Shown: positions 53,096 to 62,474 of the stretch, one piece after another
Numbering within the stretch: the first letter of the stretch is position 1
Layout of the letters: every line of letters starts with the position of its first letter
From: Labrys miyagiensis
Lineage (GTDB): Bacteria > Pseudomonadota > Alphaproteobacteria > Rhizobiales > Labraceae
Direction: 5' to 3'
NCBI RefSeq assembly: GCF_030160835.1
Contig: NZ_BSPC01000014.1
Location: 1 to 64,000, forward strand
Length of the DNA stretch: 64,000 nucleotides
The notes under the pieces: generated by a model
Databases searched by the model: none
What the model saw: the letters and a program-made list of their open reading frames with translations, nothing else
Told to the model about the DNA's origin: nothing
Position numbers and translations under genes: made by a program

Positions 53096-53872
53096 ATGAA
53101 ACTCTTTGATGAACGCCGCCTCGCCGCTCTGAGAGCCTATGAGACGATTGAAATGGGCCGAGATCACAGTCTCGATGCTCTTTGCAATCTGGTACGGCTG
53201 ACATTCGGTGGGCCGATGTCTGCAGTCTCGCTGGTCGATGACGAAAATACCTATCACATGGGGCTGGCGGGTATGGAAGTGGAGGTCGTACCGGCCCAAA
53301 CGAACTTCTGTTCTCACACAATAGAGACGGATTCTCCCATGCTTGTTGAGGATGCGTCCAAGGATGCGCGATTTGCTTCCAACCCATTCGTGACGGCTGA
53401 TCCAGGCATCCGCAGCTACATGGGAGCTCCTTTAATCGCCTCGGATGGGTCTGCTCTCGGCGCGATCTGCGCTGTGGACACGAAGACACGCCACTTTTCG
53501 AATGATGAAAGTGAAAAGCTTTCGAGCCTCGCCAGAACCGCCATGCATATCTTGGAAATGCGGCGCCGCGTGAAGGAAGTGAGGGATTACCATAAGCTTG
53601 CGCCGGAAGACTTCCGCGGGTGTTCTGAAGCCCAGGCATGTGCGGGGCGTCGAGTTGCGGGGATGGCACAATTGGCGAAGGTGCTGCTCGTCGAGCGAGA
53701 GGGGATAGATTTCCCTCGGCAGCTGTTCGCGAGCGCGGCGGCTGGTGTTTTCGACCGTTTGATCGACTCCTCAGAAACTGGACCGTCCAGGTCTGATCAG
53801 ACTGGACGCTTCCCGCTCCAGAAGCTTGACGACGATGTTCCGCATATTTTTGTCCATCGGCTCAACCAATAG
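53096..53872 (+). CDS. GAF-domain sensory protein
   Basis: The 258-residue protein has a GAF domain at about 20-155: V-S-L-V-D-D-E-N-T-Y, N-F-C-S-H-T-I-E-T-D, V-E-D-A-S-K-D-A-R-F, Y-M-G-A-P-L and G-A-I-C-A-V-D. The last 100 residues are low in motif content. Such GAF proteins of the F-C-x-H type occur in histidine kinases and diguanylate cyclases; here it stands alone, 300 bp before a GGDEF-EAL gene. The ligand is unknown. Confidence 0.8.
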   Translation: MKLFDERRLAALRAYETIEMGRDHSLDALCNLVRLTFGGPMSAVSLVDDENTYHMGLAGMEVEVVPAQTNFCSHTIETDSPMLVEDASKDARFASNPFVTADPGIRSYMGAPLIASDGSALGAICAVDTKTRHFSNDESEKLSSLARTAMHILEMRRRVKEVRDYHKLAPEDFRGCSEAQACAGRRVAGMAQLAKVLLVEREGIDFPRQLFASAAAGVFDRLIDSSETGPSRSDQTGRFPLQKLDDDVPHIFVHRLNQ

Positions 53873-54171
53873 TTTTATGAAATGTTCAATATTAAGACGG
53901 CAGATCATTTCATCTATGGTCCAAAATCTCTCAGCAATTTAGACATCGACAGGCCGATGACCAAATATCTACAGCCCGATTTGAATTGATTTGCCCTAGA
54001 TTAATTTTGGTTTGAGATCACAGCCGTTCTGCGAGGACAGCTCAGGGTGTGTTGCATTCTATCTGAAAACAGGGATCATTAGGCATAAATAGGTTGAAGG
54101 TACAGTGTCTCTGTTATCAAGATATAACGGGCCACGCTGCCTTGCCCCATCAATGTCTGGAGGACCGCCTG

Positions 54172-56346
54172 ATGTCCGTCGCTGGTGTCAACCCGCCTTC
54201 GTCCGTCGTTCAGCCGCGGGTCGAGGGAGGGGTTTTGACTGGACGGGCGGAAGACGAACTGCGCAAGCAAAGCGAGCGCTTTTCTGAAGCTGTCGAGAAC
54301 ATGTCACATGGTCTGTGCATGTTTGACTCGGATGAGTGCATGATTATCTGCAATCTCAACTATATCCGCATCTTCTGCCTTGACCCAAAAATCGTTCGGC
54401 CCAGTATTCGTTTTTTCGACATATTGCAGCACAGCGTTGATATTGGGATCGCGTCACAGAGCGCCGAGGAACTCTACGCCATTCGAAAGCCTTATATCGA
54501 CCGAGCTAAGCCCTCGACCTACGAGGAAGTACTATCGGACGGACGCACCATCTGTATCTCGCACCGACCGTTGGGTTCCGGCGGTTGGGTATCTATCTAT
54601 GAGGACATTACCGAGCAACGCCGCGCTGAACAAGAATTGAAGGAACAGCACCGTCGCTTTGATGCAGCTTTGGCCAACATGTCGCAGGGCTTACTCATGT
54701 ATGACGCTGACGGAAAGCTCATTGTGCGCAACGAACGGTTTCTACAGCTCTACGACGTCTCCCAGGCCGACTTTCCGATGGGCATGGGCCACCATAAACT
54801 TGTCGAGCGCCTCGTGGATCTCGGGGTCTACACGGGGATCGACATAGATGACGAAATTTCCAAGACCGCGACAGGGCCTCGGGTCGGAGAAACACGGTCG
54901 ACACACCGCCATCTTTCCGATGGCAGAACTCTTCTAATCGCGCGGCGCCCGATGAATGGTGGAGGCTGGGTCGAGACATTCGACGACGTAAGCGAGCGTA
55001 GGCGCGTTGAGGAGCGTATGGCTCATCTTGCGCATCACGACCCACTGACCGACCTCCCCAATCGCTCAATGTTCTGCGAACGGTTGGACCAAGCCTTGGG
55101 CCACGCAAAGCAACTTGCGATATTCTCGCTCGACCTTGACCGCTTCAAATTCGTCAACGACACCTGGGGACACCCGGCCGGTGACTGGCTGCTGAAATGC
55201 GTGGCTGAACGGTTGAAGGGGTGCCTACCTTCCGAAACGGATATCGTCGCTCGTTTTGGTGGCGACGAGTTCGTTATATTGCAGTTCGATCCAGCGTCTA
55301 CGGACGATGTAGAAAAACTGGCCGCTCGGATCATTGAAATCATTGGAAATCCCTTCCGCCAAAAGGGCCGTGATATGCACGTGGGCATAAGCCTCGGGAT
55401 CGCCCTTTTCCCGGAGAACGGTGGAGATGCAGACACGCTCTTGAAAAACGCAGACACCGCACTTTACGGAGCAAAAACCAGGGGGCGAAACGCCTATCGC
55501 TTCTTCGAACCAGGCATGGATGTGACAATACGGACCCGCCGTGCGCTTGAAACCGACCTCCAGGCAGCGCTGACACGGCAGGAATTTGAACTGAATTTCC
55601 AACCAATCATGAACATCGCGTCCGGTGAGATCGTTGGAGCCGAAGCTTTAGTACGGTGGCATTCACCGGTACGCGGCTTGGTGCTGCCACAAGATTTCAT
55701 TCCGGTCGCCGAAGAGACCGGGCTGATCATTCCGCTTGGAGAGTGGTCGCTGGTGAAAGCATGCGCAGTAGCCGCGAGTTGGCGGAGCGGGGTCTATATT
55801 GCAGTCAATGTATCAGCCGTGCAGATGAGAGAAAGAAACTTTATCAGCACCGTCACCTCCGCGCTGGCATCTTCAGGAGTGCCGGCCAATCGGCTTGAAC
55901 TGGAAATTACCGAAACGGTGTTGATGGACGAGAGTGACGTCGTGTTGACGACGCTCCGGCAGTTGCGCCAGCTAGGCATCCGCATCGCGTTGGATGATTT
56001 TGGGGTCGGCTATTCTTCGCTCAGCTATCTCCGCCGCATCCCCGTCGACAAGATCAAGATCGACCGGTCTTTTATCAGTGACATCGATAATCATGATACC
56101 GCGGCAATCGTGAGCACGATCATTAGACTCGGCACCCAGCTTGGCATTACCGTCACCGCCGAAGGGGTCGAGACCACCGGGCAACTTGAATTTCTGCGAC
56201 GAGAAGGCTGCGTCCAGGCTCAGGGCTACTTGATCGGTGTTCCCTCGAAGGCGGAAGCCGTCTGCAATATCGTTCGTGAAGCGCATATTCTAGCAGGCAG
56301 CGGAAGGAGCCCTCCTCGGAGCGAACCATCCAGATTCACCGCTTAA
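54172..56346 (+). CDS. PAS-PAS-GGDEF-EAL cyclic-di-GMP enzyme
   Basis: The 724-residue protein has two PAS domains of the same subfamily (about 30-150 and 155-280; each has M-S-x-G-L-x-M-x-D), a GGDEF domain with R-F-G-G-D-E-F (361-367) and an EAL domain with G-A-E-A-L-V-R-W (489-496), D-D-F-G-V-G-Y-S-S and A-E-G-V-E-T. Both active sites look intact, so it may make or break cyclic-di-GMP. An inhibitory R-x-x-D before GGDEF is not present (S-E-T-D instead). No membrane segment. GGAGG precedes the ATG at 54172 by 8 bases. Confidence 0.93.
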   Translation: MSVAGVNPPSSVVQPRVEGGVLTGRAEDELRKQSERFSEAVENMSHGLCMFDSDECMIICNLNYIRIFCLDPKIVRPSIRFFDILQHSVDIGIASQSAEELYAIRKPYIDRAKPSTYEEVLSDGRTICISHRPLGSGGWVSIYEDITEQRRAEQELKEQHRRFDAALANMSQGLLMYDADGKLIVRNERFLQLYDVSQADFPMGMGHHKLVERLVDLGVYTGIDIDDEISKTATGPRVGETRSTHRHLSDGRTLLIARRPMNGGGWVETFDDVSERRRVEERMAHLAHHDPLTDLPNRSMFCERLDQALGHAKQLAIFSLDLDRFKFVNDTWGHPAGDWLLKCVAERLKGCLPSETDIVARFGGDEFVILQFDPASTDDVEKLAARIIEIIGNPFRQKGRDMHVGISLGIALFPENGGDADTLLKNADTALYGAKTRGRNAYRFFEPGMDVTIRTRRALETDLQAALTRQEFELNFQPIMNIASGEIVGAEALVRWHSPVRGLVLPQDFIPVAEETGLIIPLGEWSLVKACAVAASWRSGVYIAVNVSAVQMRERNFISTVTSALASSGVPANRLELEITETVLMDESDVVLTTLRQLRQLGIRIALDDFGVGYSSLSYLRRIPVDKIKIDRSFISDIDNHDTAAIVSTIIRLGTQLGITVTAEGVETTGQLEFLRREGCVQAQGYLIGVPSKAEAVCNIVREAHILAGSGRSPPRSEPSRFTA

Positions 56347-56974
56347 GCAGCAACGGGAGCGCGATGGATGTGCGGATCGCGCCCACACGATCGATCACTG
56401 TGAACTGGCGCGCAAATCTTGCAGGCCGATTGACAGTTTGAGTCAGCAGCGGCTGCTGATCGTCTTGAGCGATCGCGTGCTATCCGAATGCCTGACTGTT
56501 AGCACGGGCACGATCCACTATACTCGCGACAGAACATTCGGCGAGGAAGCGTGCTTTTGGAAAAAGACGTCATCCTTCTGGATGGTTTCGGGATCACCGC
56601 CAGCGACCTGGTGCCGCCCGGAACCGTCGCGACTATCCTCCACGGTGGCGATGTTAAAGTTTTTGCCGCTGAAGACTTGCGAGCAACCGTCGAGCGGCTC
56701 GGCAGCAACAAGAGCTTCGGCATGCCTGCTTCTTGGAAGGTCTCAGGCAAGTTCGAAAGCGGCCCTTGGCTAGGTCAGAGGTAGGTCGAGGAAACCGGCG
56801 CCGCCGAGCCTATGGATGGCCTCGCACCCTGGCAAGGTGTGAGGGCAAGATCATTGAAAGTGTGATGAAGATTTTAGGATTTGGCTCGCCCGGCTGAAGT
56901 CGATATAAAGTAATTGTGATGTCTATTATGTTTTGAGTTCCGTAAAGTGCATGACTCGCATCAAGAGTGTTTGA
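56347..56974. other. Intergenic region with a 77-residue frame
   Basis: A frame at 56551-56784 (+; from GTG) reads L-V-P-P-G-T-V-A-T-I-L-H-G-G-D-V and may be a fragment of something conserved, but no family is recognised. The rest is empty. Confidence 0.35.
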
Positions 56975-58420
56975 ATGGGTATTGATGAATTTGTGAAGGG
57001 TGACGGCAATATCTTCGATCTAGTCCCCATGTCTCTATGGCTTGAAGACTACACTGCCTTGCGTGAGCAATTTCAGGCTTGGCGGGCGGAGGGCGTCACT
57101 AATCTACGCACGCTTCTTTTGGTCGATCCTGACAAGCTGAGACTTTGTTCGGGGCTCATTCGTGTGCTCAGTGTCAACCGCAAAACTCTCTCTCTTTATG
57201 AAGCGGACAGTGTTGATCATCTTGTGGCCAATCTGGCGCGTGTTTTGCGTGACGACATGCTTGATGCACATATCGATGAATTGTGTAAACTTTGGGAAGG
57301 TGAGACGGAATTCTACAGTAACACGGTCAATTATACGCTAGGCGGTAAGCGGCTAGACATTCAGCTTCGTGGCATTATATTGCCCGGCCACGAGCAGACT
57401 TGGGACCGCGTCCTCTTAGCCATAGAGGATGTCACGCTCCTCGAAGGCGCGCGCCGGCAGACGGCAAAACAGCAACAATATGCTTCAGCTCTTTTCGAGC
57501 ATTCGCCGGTCTCACTTTGGGTTGAGGACTTTAGCCGCATCAAGCAATTGATGGACGATTTGCGACTTCGTGGCATTGTCGATTTCCGCGTCTTCACGGA
57601 TGTGCATCCCGAATTCGTACGACAATGCATGAGCGAAATCCGTGTCCTGGACGTCAACAAGGAGACGCTGACGCTCTTTCTTGCTCCTGACAAGCCGACA
57701 CTTTTGCAGAACCTACCACGAGTATTCCAAACCGATATGGAGACCCATTTTCGCGAACAGTTGATCGATTTGTGGAATGGCATTCTTTTTCAGCGCAGGG
57801 AGGTGCTCAATCACGCCCTAGACGGCACTGAACGGTATCTTCTGCTACAGTTGTCTATCCTCCCCGGGCATGAAGCCGACTGGTCTCAGGTACAGGTCGC
57901 GCTGACCGATATCACTGCGCGCAAGAAAGCAGAGGCCTATCTCGAATATCTCGGCAAACACGACGTTCTGACGAAGTTGTTCAACCGCGCTTTCTACGTC
58001 GATGAGCTGAACCGGCTCGAACGCAATCAGCATCTGCCGGTGTCGATCATTGCCATCGACCTCAATGGACTTAAAACTGTAAACGATCAATGGGGCCACG
58101 CGACAGGCGACAGCTTGCTGCGCCGCGTTGGCGAGGTATTGCACGAAGCGGTCAAGGCGCCAGGCCACGGGGCTCGCATCGGGGGAGATGAATTTGCCAT
58201 TGTGCTCCCCTATGTCGACCAACAGGGCGCCGCAACCGTTGTAGGAGACATCGAACGTCTCGTTGAGATCAACAATCAATATTATTCAACGTTGGCGCTT
58301 AGCCTCTCCATAGGAGTGGCTACGAGCCAGGATGGTGAAAAGCTCGAATCGGTCGCCAAGCGAGCTGATCTCCTTATGTACGAGAATAAGCACAAGCGTC
58401 GCATCAGCTCCTGCCGTTAG
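56975..58420 (+). CDS. PAS-PAS-GGDEF diguanylate cyclase
   Basis: The 481-residue protein has two tandem repeated sensor domains, each beginning P-M-S-L-W-L-E-D or P-V-S-L-W-V-E-D and ending in a strand I-I-L-P-G-H-E or S-I-L-P-G-H-E, then a GGDEF domain with R-I-G-G-D-E-F near residue 405 and D-V-L-T-K-L-F-N. There is no EAL domain. It probably makes cyclic-di-GMP. The start ATG at 56975 is preceded by a weak AAGAG. With the PAS-GGDEF-EAL gene upstream it suggests a local cyclic-di-GMP circuit. Confidence 0.9.
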   Translation: MGIDEFVKGDGNIFDLVPMSLWLEDYTALREQFQAWRAEGVTNLRTLLLVDPDKLRLCSGLIRVLSVNRKTLSLYEADSVDHLVANLARVLRDDMLDAHIDELCKLWEGETEFYSNTVNYTLGGKRLDIQLRGIILPGHEQTWDRVLLAIEDVTLLEGARRQTAKQQQYASALFEHSPVSLWVEDFSRIKQLMDDLRLRGIVDFRVFTDVHPEFVRQCMSEIRVLDVNKETLTLFLAPDKPTLLQNLPRVFQTDMETHFREQLIDLWNGILFQRREVLNHALDGTERYLLLQLSILPGHEADWSQVQVALTDITARKKAEAYLEYLGKHDVLTKLFNRAFYVDELNRLERNQHLPVSIIAIDLNGLKTVNDQWGHATGDSLLRRVGEVLHEAVKAPGHGARIGGDEFAIVLPYVDQQGAATVVGDIERLVEINNQYYSTLALSLSIGVATSQDGEKLESVAKRADLLMYENKHKRRISSCR

Positions 58421-58643
58421 GATCGCGATAGGCCGTTGCGACTTAATGACCTGCAACCGCGATTTCCCTCAGACTCAGTCGAACCGCCGTGGCAGGGACC
58501 CCTATGCCCGGTGGTGTGGGAGTGTTGGCGTTGCGACGTTCCCCTCGCTCGATCTTCGATCCCAGGCAGACATCGGCCCATCAGGTAAATTCACACAAAG
58601 CAACATCTGCGATAAACTGGTTTCAGGCAATTGGGCGTTTCAC

Positions 58644-60164
58644 ATGAAGAGCCCGCTGCAGATCAAGGTGCTCGGCGAATTGCTGGTCCTGAGGGACGCC
58701 CAGGAAATTCTCCTGCCCCCGTCAAAGAAAACGCGCGCACTCCTCGCCTACCTTGCTGTGGTGAACCGGCGCCAGCGGCGTGACCATCTATGTGAAATGT
58801 TCTGGGACGCGCCAGATGATCCAAGAGCTTCGCTGAGATGGAGCCTCTCAAAGCTGAGGCGGGTTATCAGCGACGACGAAGATCAGTCCTGTCTCGGAAC
58901 CGACCGAAGCAGTGTATCTCTTGACGCCGACAAGCTTGACGTCGATTTGCAACACGTCGCCCACATCACGGCGAAAGAGGTGCGCGTCCTCGGCACCTCA
59001 GATCTGGAAACGCTGGCAGCCAGGTTCCGAGGGCGGTTTCTTGAGGGCCTCGAACTGCCTCGTTGCCCCGTGTTCGAGGCTTGGCGCACATTTCACGCTG
59101 ACGCATTGGATCGCACCAGATCACTGATCCTGCGGGCGCTTGTGGAACGGCTGCGCGGCGAGCCGGAACGGGCTCTTCCGTACGCCCAAGCCCTACAGTC
59201 TCTGGAACCGAGCGATGTGCAGGTGTCATTGGAACTGAAATCGCTCGTCACGTCGGCTCGACAAAATGCCACGCGACTGAGATCCGATGAATATCTCGGC
59301 CCGAGTGAGCACCGACATTCCCAGGCGATACGGTATTGCAGGAGCCCGGACGGCGTCCGAATTGCCTACGCCGTCTCAGGGAGGGGCCCACCCATTCTTC
59401 GCGCGGCGCATTGGATGTCCCATCTGCAATACGAATGGGAAAGCCCCGTGTGGCAACACTGGATCGATTCGCTGTCGAGAGAGAACACGCTGGTTCGATA
59501 CGACGAGCGCGGCAACGGCCTCTCCGATTGGAATGCCGATGACCTATCCCTTGCCGCGATGGTCTCCGATCTGGAGAGTGTGGCCAATGCCAGCGGTCTG
59601 AACGGGTTCCCACTGCTTGGTGTCTCGCAAAGCTGTGCTGTCTCAGTGGCCTACGTCGTCCGGCATCCTGAGCGCGTATCTCACCTGATTCTCTATGGCG
59701 GATATGCAAGGGGTTGGCGAAAGCGCGGGAACCGCCGCGAGATCGACATTCATGAAGCCATGACGACATTGATCCGAGAGGGATGGGGCAAGGACAATCC
59801 GGCATTCCGGCAGTTGTTCACCGAAGCTTTCATCCCCGGCGCAAGCCGCAAGCAGATGGCTTGGTTCAATGACCTGCAGAAGGAGACGGCCTCGCCGGTC
59901 AATGCGAGCCGACTTCACTATGCCTTTGGAGACATGGATGTCTCGACGATCTTGGGAGAAGTAAGCGTTCCGACTTTGGTCCTGCATGCCAGGAACGATG
60001 CAGCAGTCCCGTTCGAGGAAGGCAGGGCCCTGGCGGCTGGCATACCGGGGGCACGCTTCGTAGATCTTAACAGCGCAAACCATATTCTCCTCGGCGACGA
60101 GCCGGCCTTCGGCGATTTCCTGCGAGAAGTCACATCCTTCATTTCAGTCGCCGATCCAACATGA
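58644..60164 (+). CDS. SARP-like DNA-binding/BTAD domain fused to alpha/beta hydrolase
   Basis: The 506-residue protein starts with an OmpR/SARP-like winged helix and BTAD repeat region (I-K-V-L-G-E-L-L-V-L at 7-16, R-A-L-L-A-Y-L-A-V at 31-39, W-S-L-S-K-L-R-R at 66-73; helical to about 205). It then has an alpha/beta hydrolase: nucleophile Ser328 in L-G-V-S-Q-S, Asp452 in H-A-R-N-D and His480 in S-A-N-H-I. The usual G-x-S-x-G is G-V-S-Q-S. It may be a ligand-sensing regulator whose hydrolase domain binds or cleaves an ester. The frame extends upstream to 58332 across the previous gene and is rejected there. Confidence 0.85.
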   Translation: MKSPLQIKVLGELLVLRDAQEILLPPSKKTRALLAYLAVVNRRQRRDHLCEMFWDAPDDPRASLRWSLSKLRRVISDDEDQSCLGTDRSSVSLDADKLDVDLQHVAHITAKEVRVLGTSDLETLAARFRGRFLEGLELPRCPVFEAWRTFHADALDRTRSLILRALVERLRGEPERALPYAQALQSLEPSDVQVSLELKSLVTSARQNATRLRSDEYLGPSEHRHSQAIRYCRSPDGVRIAYAVSGRGPPILRAAHWMSHLQYEWESPVWQHWIDSLSRENTLVRYDERGNGLSDWNADDLSLAAMVSDLESVANASGLNGFPLLGVSQSCAVSVAYVVRHPERVSHLILYGGYARGWRKRGNRREIDIHEAMTTLIREGWGKDNPAFRQLFTEAFIPGASRKQMAWFNDLQKETASPVNASRLHYAFGDMDVSTILGEVSVPTLVLHARNDAAVPFEEGRALAAGIPGARFVDLNSANHILLGDEPAFGDFLREVTSFISVADPT

Positions 60165-60323
60165 CCGACCGGCTCGGCTAAGTTCTCGCTGGGCAATGTT
60201 CCGAGGGCGCTCCTGCAGCGAGTATTCCAACGTTTCAGCCGTATTTTTCAACACCCGCAACAACACTGCTTCCAATGCAGGTCGGCGATCATCGAGATCG
60301 GCTTTCTTGAATGGAGCATCGAG

Positions 60324-61157
60324 ATGAAGATTCATTCCGTGAACGGCGGGAATGGCCTGAGACTGCATGTGCGCGAATGGGGCAAAGTCGATGCTCCAGC
60401 AATCCTCTTCATCCACGGTTGGTCACAGAATCATCTTTGCTGGCTCAAACAGTATGAGAGCGAGCTTGCGAGCTCGTTCCATCTCGTCGCATTTGATCTT
60501 CGCGGCCACGGCATGTCAGAAGCGCCCGAGGCGAGTGAACACTACACGCAATCCCAAGCATGGGCGGACGACATTGCCGCCATTATCGAACAGCTCGGCC
60601 TGACGCATCCTGTTCTCGTTGGGTGGTCATATGGGGGCTTCGTCATCTGTGACTATATCCGCGCATACGGTCAGGACGCCATTGCGGGGATCAACTTCGT
60701 TGGTGCAGCGGTAACGCTCGACAGGGCCGCGTTCGGGGTCCTTATCGGGCCCGGCTTCCTCGATCACGTGCCGGGCGCGATCGCCGACGATCTACCCGCC
60801 AATATCCAGGCAATTCGCGCATTCGTGCACGGTTGCACCGCGCGGCCTCTCCGACGCGACGAGTGCGAGATCGCCCTCAGCTGGAACATGGTGGTGCCGC
60901 CAAAGGTACGAGCTGCTCTTGTCACCCGCGTGATCGACTCCGATGACGTCTTGAGCTCATTGGAGCGGCCCGTCCTTATGACTCAGGGTCTGAGCGACAA
61001 GGTGATCTTCCCGGCAATGGGGGATCACATCCTCAAAACATGCCGAACGGCAAATGCGTCTTGGTACCCCGAGACTGGACACGCCCCCTTTCTCGAGGAC
61101 ACACCGCGGTTCAACCGCGAACTCGCCGACTTCGTGCGTAAAGCAAGACAATTGTAA
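60324..61157 (+). CDS. Alpha/beta-fold hydrolase
   Basis: The 277-residue protein has the oxyanion H-G-W-S (31-34), nucleophile Ser102 in G-W-S-Y-G-G, an acid in L-S-D-K-V and catalytic His in T-G-H-A-P-F-L-E-D. These belong to the esterase/haloperoxidase-like group. No signal peptide. GGAGCATCGAG precedes the ATG. It follows the fused regulator-hydrolase by 160 bp and may be its target or partner. Substrate is unknown. Confidence 0.88.
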   Translation: MKIHSVNGGNGLRLHVREWGKVDAPAILFIHGWSQNHLCWLKQYESELASSFHLVAFDLRGHGMSEAPEASEHYTQSQAWADDIAAIIEQLGLTHPVLVGWSYGGFVICDYIRAYGQDAIAGINFVGAAVTLDRAAFGVLIGPGFLDHVPGAIADDLPANIQAIRAFVHGCTARPLRRDECEIALSWNMVVPPKVRAALVTRVIDSDDVLSSLERPVLMTQGLSDKVIFPAMGDHILKTCRTANASWYPETGHAPFLEDTPRFNRELADFVRKARQL

Positions 61158-61594
61158 TGCGCTTATCCGAATGCAAATTTGACGTTCAAACACCGGCACC
61201 GGAATCGCAGTCACCCGCCGGTACCAGGCGGTACCGACGTTGAACAACGCCCTCATCTACGCCGATTGGGCTCGCGCTAAAAAGTCGCGAGCAGCTTGGC
61301 TCTCTTCGCCCGCTCCATTTTTTCTTCGGGAAATCAATAACTTAAGAGGCCTCCTTCGGGAGGCTTTTTGCTAAGGCCTGTGGCAGCCGATCGTGTAAGC
61401 AGATTGTAGGCAGCGGAAAACGAGAAGTCGCCTAGAATCACATGTGACTGGTGCGCATTCTGATGCTGCGCCGGGATTTCGAAGGTGGTGCATTTGGCTG
61501 CGGCGTGGCGCCACACAAGCCAGCAGCAGCCTCTACCGCTGTACTCAGAAGCGGACATTCGGCTGGGCGCCTAAGCTTTCGTGAATTTTGCTCG
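61158..61594. other. Intergenic region with terminator
   Basis: No gene recognised. The minus frames that reach from here into nadC have no start of their own. It holds the terminator listed at 61349. Confidence 0.45.
61349..61369 (+). terminator. Rho-independent terminator
   Basis: GCCTCC, loop TTCG, GGAGGC followed by TTTTT. It lies 190 bp past the hydrolase stop in plus orientation. Confidence 0.88.
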
Positions 61595-62473
61595 CTACGC
61601 CTCGGCGAAGGGTGTCTCTTCTTCCGTCGCGTAGTCGAGGCCGATATCAAGCGTGGGTGCACTGTGCGTGAGCCAGCCGATCGAGATTAGATCAACGCCG
61701 CTGGCCGCTATGGCCGGTGCCGTTGCTGCGGTCACGCGCCCCGACGCCTCAGTCAACGCTCGCCCTTTCACCATCGAGACGGCAATCCGCAACTCGTCGG
61801 GCGACATGTTATCGAGCAGCACGGCATCGACGCCAAGAGCGAGGGCTTCCTCAAGCTGAGCCAGCGTGTCGACCTCTAGCTCGATCTTCACCATGTGACC
61901 GACACCAGCGCGCGCTCGCTCGAGCGCCGGCCGGATACCGCCAGCGATCGCGATATGATTGTCCTTGATCAGGACCGCATCATCGAGACCGAAGCGATGA
62001 TTGCCGCCGCCACCGGCTCGAACAGCGTATTTCTCGAGTGTACGCAGTCCTGGCGTGGTCTTCCTGGTGCAGACGATTTGCGCCTTGTGCTCCTTGACGG
62101 CTTCGACGATTCCAGCCGTGACAGTGGCAATGCCGCTGAGGTGGCACAGAAAGTTCAGCGCGACGCGCTCAGCGGTCAGCAGGGCGTGGGCGCGCCCGCT
62201 CACCGAGGCGATTATCGCGCCGGCCGCAACCTTGCTGCCGTCAGGCTTGTCGACGACGACTTTGACTTCGGGATCCATCAGCCGAAAGGCAGCACCGGCA
62301 ACATCGAGACCGGCGACCACGCCTGGCTGACGAGCGACCAGGACCGTTTTGGCCGTGAGATCGCGCGGAACAATGGCGTCGGTCGTCAGATCGCCGGCGC
62401 GGCCGAGGTCCTCGGCCAGGGCTGCCCGGACAAGCGGCTCGAACAGAAAGGAGGGCAGGGGAATCAGCGTCAT
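61595..62473 (-). CDS. nadC: Nicotinate-nucleotide pyrophosphorylase (quinolinate phosphoribosyltransferase)
   Basis: The 292-residue enzyme converts quinolinate and PRPP to nicotinate mononucleotide in NAD synthesis. Signature motifs are E-D-L-G-R-A-G-D-L-T-T, R-K-T-T-P-G-L-R, G-G-G-G-N-H-R-F-G-L-D-D, K-D-N-H-I and E-L-E-V-D-T-L. It is normal in length and starts one base after the nadB stop (TGACATG), so the two are co-translated. Upstream Met candidates at 62506 and 62605 lie inside nadB and are rejected. Confidence 0.95.
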   Translation of the reverse strand: MTLIPLPSFLFEPLVRAALAEDLGRAGDLTTDAIVPRDLTAKTVLVARQPGVVAGLDVAGAAFRLMDPEVKVVVDKPDGSKVAAGAIIASVSGRAHALLTAERVALNFLCHLSGIATVTAGIVEAVKEHKAQIVCTRKTTPGLRTLEKYAVRAGGGGNHRFGLDDAVLIKDNHIAIAGGIRPALERARAGVGHMVKIELEVDTLAQLEEALALGVDAVLLDNMSPDELRIAVSMVKGRALTEASGRVTAATAPAIAASGVDLISIGWLTHSAPTLDIGLDYATEEETPFAEA

Positions 62474-62474
62474 G

